From positions 1 to 7,193 of the forward strand of contig JAGHCP010000096.1 of NCBI GenBank assembly GCA_021160415.1: DNA of 7,193 nt, in the 5' to 3' direction. Of the stretch, positions 1-5,826 are shown in pieces. The stretch comes from Desulfurococcales archaeon (GTDB taxonomy: Archaea > Thermoproteota > Thermoprotei_A > Sulfolobales > NBVN01). The translations under genes were made by a program, and so were the position numbers. Numbering within the stretch: position 1 is the stretch's first letter; each line of letters starts with the position of its first letter. Under the pieces are notes generated by a model. The model was not told where the DNA came from and searched no databases. It saw nothing but the letters and a program-made list of their open reading frames with translations.

Positions 1-207
1 GGTTTAAACCTGGTCGGCGAAGAAATTGAAGTGAAGCTTGCGGATATCGCTGAAATCCCTAAAATCCCCCACCTCCTGAAACCCCTTGTCTACATTAACG
101 GGGATGTCCTCGTAGGTGAGCTGCCCCATAACAACTCTATTGTCTTCACGGGTTTCTTAGATGTTCTTAATGAGTTACTTCTCCGTTCTCTTCTCTACGT
201 CTGCTAG
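1..207 (+). CDS. 3' end of a gene, possibly a small thioredoxin/glutaredoxin-like protein (partial)
   Basis: Frame 1 is open from the window edge to a TAG at 205-207, giving the last 68 residues of a protein whose start lies outside the window. The visible part has an alternating charged strand (EEIEVKLADIAEIPKIP, residues 7-23) followed by a proline, a hydrophobic strand and a turn (LKPLVYINGDVLVGELP, residues 26-42). The pattern of proline, strand, NG turn, strand and GxLP resembles the C-terminal half of thioredoxin-fold proteins, where a cis-proline precedes such a strand. The CxxC motif would lie upstream, so the assignment is inference only. The last 11 codons overlap the 3' end of the XPB gene on the other strand by 33 bp. 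The hydrophobic tail ending in LLYVC is unusual for a soluble protein end. It could also be an unrelated protein or, less likely, a chance open frame. Confidence 0.45.
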   Translation, partial: GLNLVGEEIEVKLADIAEIPKIPHLLKPLVYINGDVLVGELPHNNSIVFTGFLDVLNELLLRSLLYVC

Positions 208-1839
208 GTTATCTAACCTTACCCTTTTCCTTTTCCTCGCCTGCCCTTCCTCCACAGTTCCCTTTGCAACTATTTCATAAAGCACTGCCTCCTTACCTTC
301 TCCAGGCCTCAGAAGCCTGCCTAACCTCTGAATAAATTGCCTCCTAGAACCCGTGCCAGCTACGAGCACTCCCACAGAAGCATCTGGGATGTCTAGACCT
401 TCATCACCTACCGTAGTCACGACTAGAACACCGCTTTTCGCACCCCTAAACTCCTCCAGAATACGCCTCCTCTCCTGATCCGGTGTTGCCCCAGTCAGTA
501 AGTAGCCTCCAACATCCTCCGCTATTTTCTTAGCTAGATCTACGTAGTGCGCGAAAACAATTATTTTCTTGCCCTCCCTTAACTCATTCAAAACTATCTC
601 CCGAACCTTCCTTAACTTGGAGTCCGACTTCTGGAATATCTGCGTCATTCTGGAATGAACTCTTAGAGCGTTTATTGCTCTGAAATCACCTTTCTTAGCA
701 GCCTTAACTATCTCCTCAAAGGGTCGCAGACCTGAAAAGTTTCTGAACTGCTCCCTTAATCTAAGGTACTCCTTTCTCTCCTCTGGAGTCAGATCAACCT
801 TAACGGTGATGACCCTATATCTAGCTAGATATCCTTTCTCAGCTAATTCCGAAGGGGTTTTGTAGTAAATAACCCCTCCCATGAGGGGGAATAGATACGT
901 GTGACCCCCGTCTTCCCTGTAAGGCGTTGCCGATAACCCTAGTCTGTAAGGGGCAGGGGATGCCGAGGCTATGTAGCGGAACTTTTCTGCTGGGAGATGA
1001 TGGACTTCATCAATTATTAGAAGAGTGAAATGGGGGGCTAATTTACCCATATATCTGTATGCGGTTTGATAGGTGGCTAGAGTTATGGGCGCTATTCGCT
1101 TCTCCCTGCTGTAATAAAACCCTATTAGGTATTCATCAGCGTCAGTGAAGTTAAGGATCGCCCGCTTCCACTGCATCATCTGTTCTTTTGTGTAAACAAT
1201 TATGAGTGTCTTAACGGATTTCCTAGCTAGGGCAGCAACCCCTATCACAGTCTTACCTGAACCTGTGGGTAGTGCCACAATTCCTTTAGACGCGTTTCCT
1301 TCCCACGAATCTAATGCCTCCTTCTGATAGTCTCTGAGTTCACCCTTGAAGACCAAGGGCTTTGAACTTAGCGGTTCATTAAGCATGAAGCCTGTGAGGT
1401 CGTTAATCTGAAACCCAAGCCCCTCCAATCTACGGAGAAGGTCGCCGTAATGCATCGGGTATGTGTAGAACATCTTGGAATTTTTGTCGTAGTTAAGAAC
1501 ATCACTTAGCTTTTCTCTGTAGAGGTTCCCAAGGAAGGAGCTGAATTTGACCCAAACCTTCTCTCCATCGAAACTTAAAGTAGCATCGCCCCTCCTTGAG
1601 GCAGTTACGGACTCCAGGAAACGAATTAATTCCTCCCCGTAGAAAACCCCCAGATCGTCTAGGGTCTCAAGCACTTCATCAGTGGTAATACCTCTACCCA
1701 GTACTTTATCCTTAGAGATCCTGAAAAGCGAGCAGCCTCTCTCCCTCCCCAAGTAATCCGCGAATGTCAGCAACTTCTTGAAATCTTCCGCCGAGATCCA
1801 CCCCTTAACCTTAAATTTAGGGTGAGACTCATCGCCCAT
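175..1839 (-). CDS. xpb: XPB-family DNA helicase (superfamily 2, 3'-5' type)
   Basis: A 554-residue ATP-dependent DNA-opening enzyme, the archaeal relative of the TFIIH/nucleotide-excision-repair helicase XPB. Visible motifs in order are RDYQ (169-172), Walker A LPTGSGKT (190-197), Walker B DEVHH (277-281), SAT (303-305) immediately followed by the XPB-specific RED (308-310), motif IV IIVFAHY (426-432), motif V GDEGLDIP (478-485) and motif VI QRLGRLLRP (504-512). The stretch from about 355 to 405 sits where XPB carries its thumb insertion. About 160 residues precede the first helicase lobe; the part around 85-150 fits the damage-recognition domain, while the first 80 or so residues look like an additional N-terminal extension. 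The C-terminus is basic. ATG is preceded by GTGAGG (8-nt spacing), which overlaps the stop of the 113-residue gene upstream, so the two are co-transcribed with a 10-bp gap. The known partner nuclease Bax1 is not encoded in this window. Confidence 0.95.
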   Translation of the reverse strand: MGDESHPKFKVKGWISAEDFKKLLTFADYLGRERGCSLFRISKDKVLGRGITTDEVLETLDDLGVFYGEELIRFLESVTASRRGDATLSFDGEKVWVKFSSFLGNLYREKLSDVLNYDKNSKMFYTYPMHYGDLLRRLEGLGFQINDLTGFMLNEPLSSKPLVFKGELRDYQKEALDSWEGNASKGIVALPTGSGKTVIGVAALARKSVKTLIIVYTKEQMMQWKRAILNFTDADEYLIGFYYSREKRIAPITLATYQTAYRYMGKLAPHFTLLIIDEVHHLPAEKFRYIASASPAPYRLGLSATPYREDGGHTYLFPLMGGVIYYKTPSELAEKGYLARYRVITVKVDLTPEERKEYLRLREQFRNFSGLRPFEEIVKAAKKGDFRAINALRVHSRMTQIFQKSDSKLRKVREIVLNELREGKKIIVFAHYVDLAKKIAEDVGGYLLTGATPDQERRRILEEFRGAKSGVLVVTTVGDEGLDIPDASVGVLVAGTGSRRQFIQRLGRLLRPGEGKEAVLYEIVAKGTVEEGQARKRKRVRLDNLADVEKRTEK

Positions 1840-1849
1840 TCAAGCTGCC

Positions 1850-2191
1850 TCACTCGTATTCCTCGAAAAGCTCCACTGTTACTCTAGCCTTAACCCTCTT
1901 ACTTGCAAACGCAGGAACTTCCTCACCTAAGTTAACAGTGAAAACCACCTCATTCCCTAGATCGTCTGTAAACTTAATCTCAGCAATATATGACTCCCCA
2001 CTCCCTTCTTCAATGCTCTTCAGTAGTGCCTTATATAACCTTGAAAAAGCAAGCTGAAAAGCGACTGGGTTAGTCAGGTCTTGAGGAGTTATTCGCGCGT
2101 CAGCCAAGCCCTTCGCTATATCAATCATTATTTTATCGATGTTACCCTCCCCTACAAAAACCTTTCTGAAATGAGTTCCTTCTTCTGACAT
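1850..2191 (-). CDS. Uncharacterised 113-residue protein, first gene of the XPB operon
   Basis: I do not recognise this family. The protein is soluble and mildly acidic, with no cysteines, no signal peptide and no membrane segment. By eye it has an amphipathic helix at about 17-31, a helix at about 45-62 (FQLAFSRLYKALLKSIEEG), and then three likely beta strands at 66-75, 80-88 and 97-110, the last ending in the acidic ELFEEYE. A helix-helix-sheet order suggests a small alpha/beta fold. ATG at 2191 has AGAGG close upstream and GGTG slightly further away, so this start is reasonable. It lies 10 bp upstream of XPB on the same strand, with the XPB ribosome site overlapping its stop codon, which implies coupled translation. 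Co-regulation with XPB makes a role beside the helicase possible, but the sequence shows no motif that proves it. Confidence 0.85.
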   Translation of the reverse strand: MSEEGTHFRKVFVGEGNIDKIMIDIAKGLADARITPQDLTNPVAFQLAFSRLYKALLKSIEEGSGESYIAEIKFTDDLGNEVVFTVNLGEEVPAFASKRVKARVTVELFEEYE

Positions 2192-2255
2192 AGCCTCTAC
2201 ACCACTTCTGTTAACTTCCTGTCGAGAATTAAAATAGTTCCGATTGGCACTAATA

Positions 2256-2264
2256 CGTTAATTA
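2256..2264 (-). promoter_or_regulatory. Candidate TATA box for the 113-residue/XPB operon
   Basis: On the minus strand an A-rich stretch (AAAGCAA) precedes TAATTAACG, the arrangement expected of an archaeal BRE plus TATA box. Transcription would start about 25 bp downstream, near 2236, giving a leader of roughly 45 nt before the ATG at 2191. The surrounding region is AT-rich throughout, so the choice is weak; CTTAATAAG at 2306-2314 is the main alternative. Confidence 0.25.
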
Positions 2265-2300
2265 TTGCTTTAGAATCCTTGAAGGGTATTATTGTGACCT

Positions 2301-2314
2301 CAAAACTTATTAAG
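2301..2314 (+). promoter_or_regulatory. Candidate BRE/TATA of the alba promoter
   Basis: CAAAA followed by CTTATTAAG matches the archaeal purine-rich BRE plus TATA pattern. A start about 25 bp beyond the box centre would fall near 2335 and leave a leader of about 34 nt carrying the GGTGAG ribosome site at 2358-2363. The box is almost symmetric (CTTAATAAG on the other strand), so it could also serve the divergent XPB operon. Confidence 0.4.
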
Positions 2315-2368
2315 CACCCACCAAGTAAAAACATCGAAAACAAATAACGCATGAGAAGGTGAGAAGAA

Positions 2369-2668
2369 ATGTCAACGTCGCAAGGTCCAATATCAAGCAA
2401 TGTAGTCTTAGTAGGTAAGAAGCCCGTGATGAACTACGTCTTAGCTACCCTAACCTTGCTAAACCAGGGAGTCCCTGAGATCATTGTGAAGGCTAGGGGT
2501 AGAGCGATCAGCAAGGCTGTCGACACAGTCGAGATTGTGAGGAGCAGGTTCCTCCCTGACAAGGTAGAGATCAAGGATATAAAGGTCGGCAGCCAAGTAG
2601 TCACAACCGCCGAGGGTAGGCAGACTAGGGTCTCCACCATCGAGATAACCATCTCCAAGAAAGAGTGA
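2369..2668 (+). CDS. albA: Alba, archaeal chromatin protein (Sso10b type)
   Basis: A 99-residue DNA- and RNA-binding protein that coats the archaeal chromosome as dimers. The hallmark segments are all present: NVVLVGKKPVMNYV at 11-24, carrying the lysine pair K17/K18 that corresponds to K16/K17 of Sso10b (the acetylation site and main DNA contact), the helix region with KARGRAISKAVD at 41-52, and F61, which corresponds to Sso10b F60 at the dimer-dimer contact. A glycine/threonine-rich hairpin (73-86) fits the beta-hairpin arm that reaches into the minor groove. Length is typical of the family. ATG at 2369 has GGTGAG at 2358-2363, an ideal spacing. The gene stands alone downstream of its own promoter and is followed by a T-run, as expected of a highly expressed monocistronic gene. 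Confidence 0.97.
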   Translation: MSTSQGPISSNVVLVGKKPVMNYVLATLTLLNQGVPEIIVKARGRAISKAVDTVEIVRSRFLPDKVEIKDIKVGSQVVTTAEGRQTRVSTIEITISKKE

Positions 2669-2676
2669 AGGGCTCA

Positions 2677-2707
2677 AGTAAGGTAAGCGTTACTGAGTGA
2701 GTTTTTT
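2677..2707 (+). terminator. Probable alba terminator: weak hairpin and T-run
   Basis: A short stem (AGTAA at 2677-2681 pairing with TTACT at 2690-2694) lies shortly before a run of six T at 2702-2707. Archaeal transcription stops mainly at T-runs, so the T-run is the stronger part of the signal; the stem is only 5 bp and may be incidental. Confidence 0.35.
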
Positions 2708-2755
2708 ATCTTCAGGACTCATACCAAGGCACACGTTCTGCAGTTGCTTACCTTA
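2679..2755. repeat. 10-bp perfect inverted repeat between alba and the hexulose-phosphate synthase gene
   Basis: TAAGGTAAGC at 2679-2688 and its exact reverse complement GCTTACCTTA at 2746-2755 are separated by 57 bp. The left arm lies just before the T-run after alba, and the right arm runs into the TTAAATA box proposed for the next gene. It could be two half-sites for a regulator, a long-range stem in a read-through transcript, or chance. Confidence 0.5.
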
Positions 2756-2759
2756 AATA
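2753..2759 (+). promoter_or_regulatory. Candidate TATA box of the hexulose-phosphate synthase gene
   Basis: TTAAATA lies 25-30 bp upstream of the GGTG ribosome site at 2783-2786. Transcription from about 2781 would give a very short leader that still includes that site. The box overlaps the right arm of the inverted repeat, so binding there could block initiation. Confidence 0.45.
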
Positions 2760-2793
2760 CCTAAACCAACTCTCTAATCCACGGTGTGCCTAA

Positions 2794-3486
2794 GTGGGCA
2801 AAATCCTGGAGAAAGTGCATGAGGTTAGCTATCCCCTCCTACAGGTAGCTCTCGATCTAACCAACATAGAGGAAGCTCTGAAGTTAGGGGCGAATCTCTC
2901 CTCATTAGGTGTGGACATAGTTGAGGTCGGAACGCCTTTAATTAAGGCTGAAGGGGTGAGAAGCGTCGCGTTGCTTAAGTCCATCTCTAGAAACAGCTTC
3001 ATCCTTGCAGATATGAAGACCGCTGATGTAGGGGGGCTTGAGACTGAGTTGGTGTGGAAAGCAGGCGCAGATGCCACCACAGTCCTAGCGTCAAGCGACG
3101 ATGAAGTTATTCAAGCTGCAGTGAGTAAGGGGGAGGAGCTGGGAGTCGATGTAATCGTCGACACTGTCGGTCTTAAGGACGTGGAAAGCAGAGTGAAGGA
3201 AGTCATCAGGTTAGGTGCACGCATAATTAACATACATGTCGGGATCGACGTGCAGAGAACGCGGGGCATGACTGCAGCTGACGTTGCCGTGAAGTATGCT
3301 GGCTTAATTAGGGAAAACCCTGACGTCATATTCTCCATTAGCGGGGGCGTGAAGCTAGGGGATTTAGATAGGTTAAGCGGTCTAGGGTTCAAAATCATAA
3401 TCGTAGGGTCAGCAATAACCAAATCACCTAATCCAGAGAGCACTGCAAGGACTTTCTTGAAACATCTAAGGAGATCAACTCTGTGA
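2794..3486 (+). CDS. hps: 3-hexulose-6-phosphate synthase (orotidine-phosphate decarboxylase superfamily)
   Basis: A 230-residue TIM-barrel aldolase that interconverts hexulose 6-phosphate with ribulose 5-phosphate and formaldehyde. In archaea lacking the oxidative pentose phosphate pathway it is known to run toward ribulose 5-phosphate for nucleotide synthesis. Superfamily features seen here are LQVALDL at 16-22 (D21), VEVGTPLIKAEG at 43-54 (E44), the DxKxxD active-site motif DMKTAD at 73-78 (D73, K75, D78), INIHVGID at 145-152 (H148), and phosphate-binding SGG at 183-185 and GSAIT at 205-209. The EVGTPLIK signature favours hexulose-phosphate synthase over orotidine- or keto-gulonate-phosphate decarboxylase. 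It is not fused to the isomerase (PHI), which must be encoded elsewhere. The GTG start is supported by GGTG at 2783-2786, seven bases upstream. Exact substrate is inferred from motifs. Confidence 0.92.
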   Translation: MGKILEKVHEVSYPLLQVALDLTNIEEALKLGANLSSLGVDIVEVGTPLIKAEGVRSVALLKSISRNSFILADMKTADVGGLETELVWKAGADATTVLASSDDEVIQAAVSKGEELGVDVIVDTVGLKDVESRVKEVIRLGARIINIHVGIDVQRTRGMTAADVAVKYAGLIRENPDVIFSISGGVKLGDLDRLSGLGFKIIIVGSAITKSPNPESTARTFLKHLRRSTL

Positions 3487-3508
3487 GACGCAACGTAAAG
3501 GGAACGCG

Positions 3509-3516
3509 TTTTTAAA
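3509..3516 (+). promoter_or_regulatory. TATA box for the small membrane-protein gene
   Basis: TTTTTAAA, the clearest archaeal TATA-like box in the window, lies in the 59-bp gap after the synthase gene. Its centre is about 33 bp before the GTG at 3546, so the transcript would start only a few bases before that codon. This fits a nearly leaderless mRNA and the absence of a ribosome site. Confidence 0.5.
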
Positions 3517-3545
3517 GTAATGCGATAGGAAAGCTACTTCTTCAG

Positions 3546-3881
3546 GTGCTGAGAGTGTTTGAGGTAGTGCTTCTTTTCTTAACTGCCGTGCTGGCGCTAC
3601 TAGCCATTACCGGGTACGACCAGTACCTCATCACCAAGGTCAGGGCTAGGGTGGTCAAGGAAAAATTGAGGGTAGGTTTTGGCGAGGGAGTGAGCGTCAT
3701 GGAGGATGACCCTCTGACGCGGATGAGGGTTAAGAAAGTTAAGGCTGCTAAGGTAGGGAGCTACTTAGTTGTTACATTAGTTATTAGCGATGAAGGCAAG
3801 GGGGGAGAGAAAATAGAGGTTGAGGATCCTACGTTGCTGCTTCCATTAATCACTGACGAAGAAAACTATGTCACTTCATGA
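3546..3881 (+). CDS. Small single-span membrane protein of unknown function
   Basis: A 111-residue protein that I do not recognise. Residues 6-22 (EVVLLFLTAVLALLAIT in part) form one hydrophobic helix near the N-terminus, followed by a basic segment (KVRARVVKEKLR, 31-42), a central region rich in lysine and valine, and strand-like VGSYLVVTLVI at 70-80; the C-terminal third is acidic. This suggests an N-terminal membrane anchor with a small beta-rich domain; which side it faces is unclear, since a basic patch follows the helix and few charges precede it. The GTG at 3546 is chosen because it sits just where a transcript from the TTTTTAAA box would begin and there is no Shine-Dalgarno site; GTG at 3555 is an alternative. 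Its 3' end overlaps the TIP49 gene on the opposite strand by 11 bp. Codon content and the promoter support a real gene. Confidence 0.78.
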   Translation: MLRVFEVVLLFLTAVLALLAITGYDQYLITKVRARVVKEKLRVGFGEGVSVMEDDPLTRMRVKKVKAAKVGSYLVVTLVISDEGKGGEKIEVEDPTLLLPLITDEENYVTS

Positions 3882-5238
3882 ATAGTTCCTCATATTTCCT
3901 CATCATTTCAACACTTGATTTGGTATCCACGAAGAGGGAAGCAGCCTCCTCAACATCATCCTCCGAAACTTCAGATCTCCCCTTCCTGGAAGCAATTATT
4001 GCCGCAGGCCTCAGAAGTTGGGCAGCATAGCGCAGGCTCCTCTGAACCCCGAGATCAGCTAGTCTCTCAAGGGCATTCCCAGACAGTTCGATGCCTTCCT
4101 CAGCCGCCCTAATTCTGATTATTTCCTTTATCTCCACCCTTTGATAGGGCTTGACGGGAATCAGCAGCAATCTATCCAGAAGGTCTAGCGGAATACCATG
4201 CGGGGATTCTATGTCAGTGCCTCTGATCTTCGTTATCCCCCTATTAGTTGCTAGTATTAGGATAGGAGAGAACTCCGATTCCAAGACCTTTGTCAGGAAA
4301 GAGAATGACTCCAGATCAAGTAGGTGTGCATCATCTATGAATAGAACTCCCGGCACGATCTCCGCCTTCCCTTCATCAACCCACTTCTTAACTTGGGAGT
4401 TAACAGACTTCCTGACCTCTTCATCGATTTCCCTCTCGAACTCAACCCCAAACAGTCCAGTGATGGAGAACCTCTGACTCGCTGCGTAAACGTCAAGGTC
4501 GTTGAAGGAGAACACGTGAACTATTTCCTTCTCCCTCTTCACAGGACCGGAGGGTTTTTCAGACTCAACCCTCCACGGCTCTATGTCGTAATACTTAGCC
4601 TTCTCAACGCCTTTCACTCTCCCTACCTTATGCACAACTCCCGTTTCAGCATCGATCCAGATATGATCGCCTCTCCTAATTCTGAGCTGAGCCAGCTGTT
4701 GAGTTATTTCCTCACCCACATTAAGGGTCACTGAGTCATCCTTGGTCTCTAAGGTGATTCTTGCTTCCCTAGGAACCCGCACGTAAGGGTTGAGAGGGTG
4801 CCTCACATACGCTATTTTAATTGACGCAACAACGCCTTCATACACTTTCCTTTTCTCCCTGATTCTAACACCCATAGCTTTCCTTACAGCCCTCATCAAA
4901 ACCTCCGTCTTCTTGGCCTCAGCGGAGTAAACCTCAGCGCCGTCCATAGAGACGAATGGGGTGTCCTCACCTAATTCCCTAGCAATAGCGACAGCAAGAG
5001 CTGTCTTCCCCGTACCTGGGGGTCCAACGAGGAGAATGCCTTTCCCAGTCATCTTACCCTCTTTAATCAATTGCACAACTATCCCAGCAGCCTTCCTTGC
5101 CTCCACCTGCCCTACTAACCCGTCCGCTATGAAGTCGGGCTCACCGTCATCCTTCAACCCTAAACCCTTGATATGGCTATGGAGGGTTAAGGCATATTCC
5201 TCCTTCTTCACGGGCTTAATCTCCCTGATTTCCGCCAT
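3871..5238 (-). CDS. TIP49/RuvB-like AAA+ ATPase (archaeal Rvb1/Rvb2 homologue)
   Basis: A 455-residue relative of eukaryotic RuvBL1/RuvBL2, hexameric ATPases of chromatin-remodelling and snoRNP/R2TP assemblies; the archaeal role is not settled. Numbered from this ATG: HSHIKGLGL (20-28) and GLVGQVEARKAAG (40-52) shape the nucleotide pocket, Walker A GPPGTGKT (72-79), the family signature EVYSAEAKKTEVLMRA (102-117), an OB-fold-like domain II insertion at about 125-235, Walker B LFIDDAH (299-305), sensor 1 LATNRGITKIRGT (329-341), SPHGIPLDLLDRL (345-357) with the arginine finger R356, and sensor 2 SLRYAAQL (401-408). Length and domain order match human RuvBL1. The Walker B reads DDAH where RuvBL proteins have DEVH, an aspartate in place of the catalytic glutamate. 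ATG at 5238 is preferred over GTG at 5247, because that GTG lies inside the ribosome site. It is divergent from the winged-helix gene. Confidence 0.95.
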   Translation of the reverse strand: MAEIREIKPVKKEEYALTLHSHIKGLGLKDDGEPDFIADGLVGQVEARKAAGIVVQLIKEGKMTGKGILLVGPPGTGKTALAVAIARELGEDTPFVSMDGAEVYSAEAKKTEVLMRAVRKAMGVRIREKRKVYEGVVASIKIAYVRHPLNPYVRVPREARITLETKDDSVTLNVGEEITQQLAQLRIRRGDHIWIDAETGVVHKVGRVKGVEKAKYYDIEPWRVESEKPSGPVKREKEIVHVFSFNDLDVYAASQRFSITGLFGVEFEREIDEEVRKSVNSQVKKWVDEGKAEIVPGVLFIDDAHLLDLESFSFLTKVLESEFSPILILATNRGITKIRGTDIESPHGIPLDLLDRLLLIPVKPYQRVEIKEIIRIRAAEEGIELSGNALERLADLGVQRSLRYAAQLLRPAAIIASRKGRSEVSEDDVEEAASLFVDTKSSVEMMRKYEELFMK

Positions 5239-5240
5239 GG

Positions 5241-5248
5241 CCTCCACC
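5241..5248 (-). promoter_or_regulatory. Ribosome binding site of the TIP49 gene (decides the start)
   Basis: GGTGGAGG on the minus strand ends two bases before the ATG at 5238, with its GGTG core six bases away. An in-frame GTG at 5247-5245 is part of this site and is therefore unlikely to be the start codon; using it would add only three residues. Confidence 0.6.
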
Positions 5249-5282
5249 CAGGAATTTATTAGTTAGTGGGGAAGGAAATAAC

Positions 5283-5298
5283 TGTTCCTGCGGGAACA
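5283..5298. promoter_or_regulatory. 16-bp dyad, candidate operator in the divergent promoter
   Basis: TGTTCC (5283-5288) and GGAACA (5293-5298) are perfect inverted arms around TGCG. The dyad touches the symmetric CTTTAAAG box at 5299-5306 and lies at the BRE position for rightward transcription, or at about -5 to -20 for leftward transcription from the same box. This placement suits a dimeric repressor acting on both genes; it could also be a small RNA stem in a TIP49 leader. No protein is known to bind it. Confidence 0.4.
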
Positions 5299-5306
5299 CT
5301 TTAAAG
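5299..5306. promoter_or_regulatory. Symmetric TATA-like box between TIP49 and the winged-helix gene
   Basis: CTTTAAAG is a perfect palindrome matching the archaeal TATA consensus. Rightward initiation near 5328 would leave a short leader for the TTG at 5339; leftward initiation near 5278 would leave about 40 nt before the TIP49 ATG. AATAAATT at 5253-5260 on the minus strand is another TATA-like string but is too close to the TIP49 start. Confidence 0.45.
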
Positions 5307-5327
5307 ATAGGTGAAGAATAAAAGAAA

Positions 5328-5333
5328 GGTGAG
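5328..5333 (+). promoter_or_regulatory. Ribosome binding site supporting a TTG start
   Basis: GGTGAG lies five bases before TTG at 5339, the same motif and similar spacing as at alba. No ATG or GTG in this frame lies at a plausible distance, so this site is the main support for the rare TTG start. Confidence 0.6.
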
Positions 5334-5338
5334 TAGGT

Positions 5339-5821
5339 TTGTCCCAGAAAGGTTCAGGAAAGTCCACAGGGAAGGAACTAAGAATAGTCAGTAAGAAAGT
5401 TATTAGTGAGGACGCCGTTAAGAAAGATCTCAAGAAGATGAAGGTGCTTAAGATAATAGAATCATTCAAGCAAATATCTGAGCGCTCATTGAGCAAGCTC
5501 CTATACATGCTTAAGGAGGAAAAAGGCATTGACGTGGGATACAAATTCTTAATGCTCGGTGAAACACCCACCAGTAGGGGACTGGCGGAGGACATTAGGA
5601 TCCTCCTCTATCTAGGGCTTGTTGAGACAGACCCAATCACGAGGAGGTTAAGGCTGACCTCCAACGGCCTGGAATTCCTTGAGAAGAACCCTCCCCAAGC
5701 AGAGGATTTGGATGAGCTTATGCAGGCTGTGGAAGAGTTCAAGCCGAAGATAGAGGCAGAGGAAAGCGCGGCAGAGTTAGCTTTAGGGTATAGAAGGCGG
5801 AGAAGAAGATTCAGGAGATGA
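5339..5821 (+). CDS. Winged-helix protein with an arginine-rich C-terminal tail
   Basis: A 160-residue protein, probably nucleic-acid binding, of no family I can name. After a basic N-terminus (1-33) come helices at about 34-44 and 47-60, a helix at about 79-93 (SRGLAEDIRILLYLGLV) and a wing-like segment (ETDPITRRLRLTSNGLEFL, 96-114). This helix-helix-helix-wing order, with the LYLGLVE...RLRLTSNG pattern, is typical of archaeal winged-helix domains. Residues 121-147 are acidic and probably helical, and the protein ends in YRRRRRRFRR (eight arginines in the last ten residues). Such a charged tail suggests RNA or DNA contact, or intramolecular pairing of acidic and basic parts. The TTG start is supported by GGTGAG. 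The gene is divergent from TIP49 across a dyad-containing promoter, so it could regulate itself and TIP49; that is inference. It ends 5 bp before the converging Trm112-like gene. Confidence 0.82.
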   Translation: MSQKGSGKSTGKELRIVSKKVISEDAVKKDLKKMKVLKIIESFKQISERSLSKLLYMLKEEKGIDVGYKFLMLGETPTSRGLAEDIRILLYLGLVETDPITRRLRLTSNGLEFLEKNPPQAEDLDELMQAVEEFKPKIEAEESAAELALGYRRRRRRFRR

Positions 5822-5826
5822 AACCT

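Noticed and set aside
2197..2334. Minus-strand frame of 45 codons ending 5 bp before the 113-residue gene, with a hydrophobic strand-like end (VLVPIGTILILDRKLTEVV).
   Set aside because: No ribosome site before the ATG at 2334, it spans the likely alba promoter, and AT-rich spacer DNA readily gives hydrophobic frames. A very small real gene cannot be fully excluded.
2434..2677. Two minus-strand open frames opposite alba.
   Set aside because: They lie entirely within or opposite a certain Alba gene, have no ribosome sites and show low-complexity, cysteine/serine-rich translations typical of shadow frames.
2669..2793. Possible C/D box guide RNA after alba (CTGA and TGAG-like strings).
   Set aside because: No good RTGATGA box C in either strand at a proper distance from a CTGA box.
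4151..4734. Plus-strand frames of about 110 codons opposite TIP49.
   Set aside because: Serine- and proline-rich translations without family motifs; the opposite strand encodes a TIP49 with all its motifs in register.
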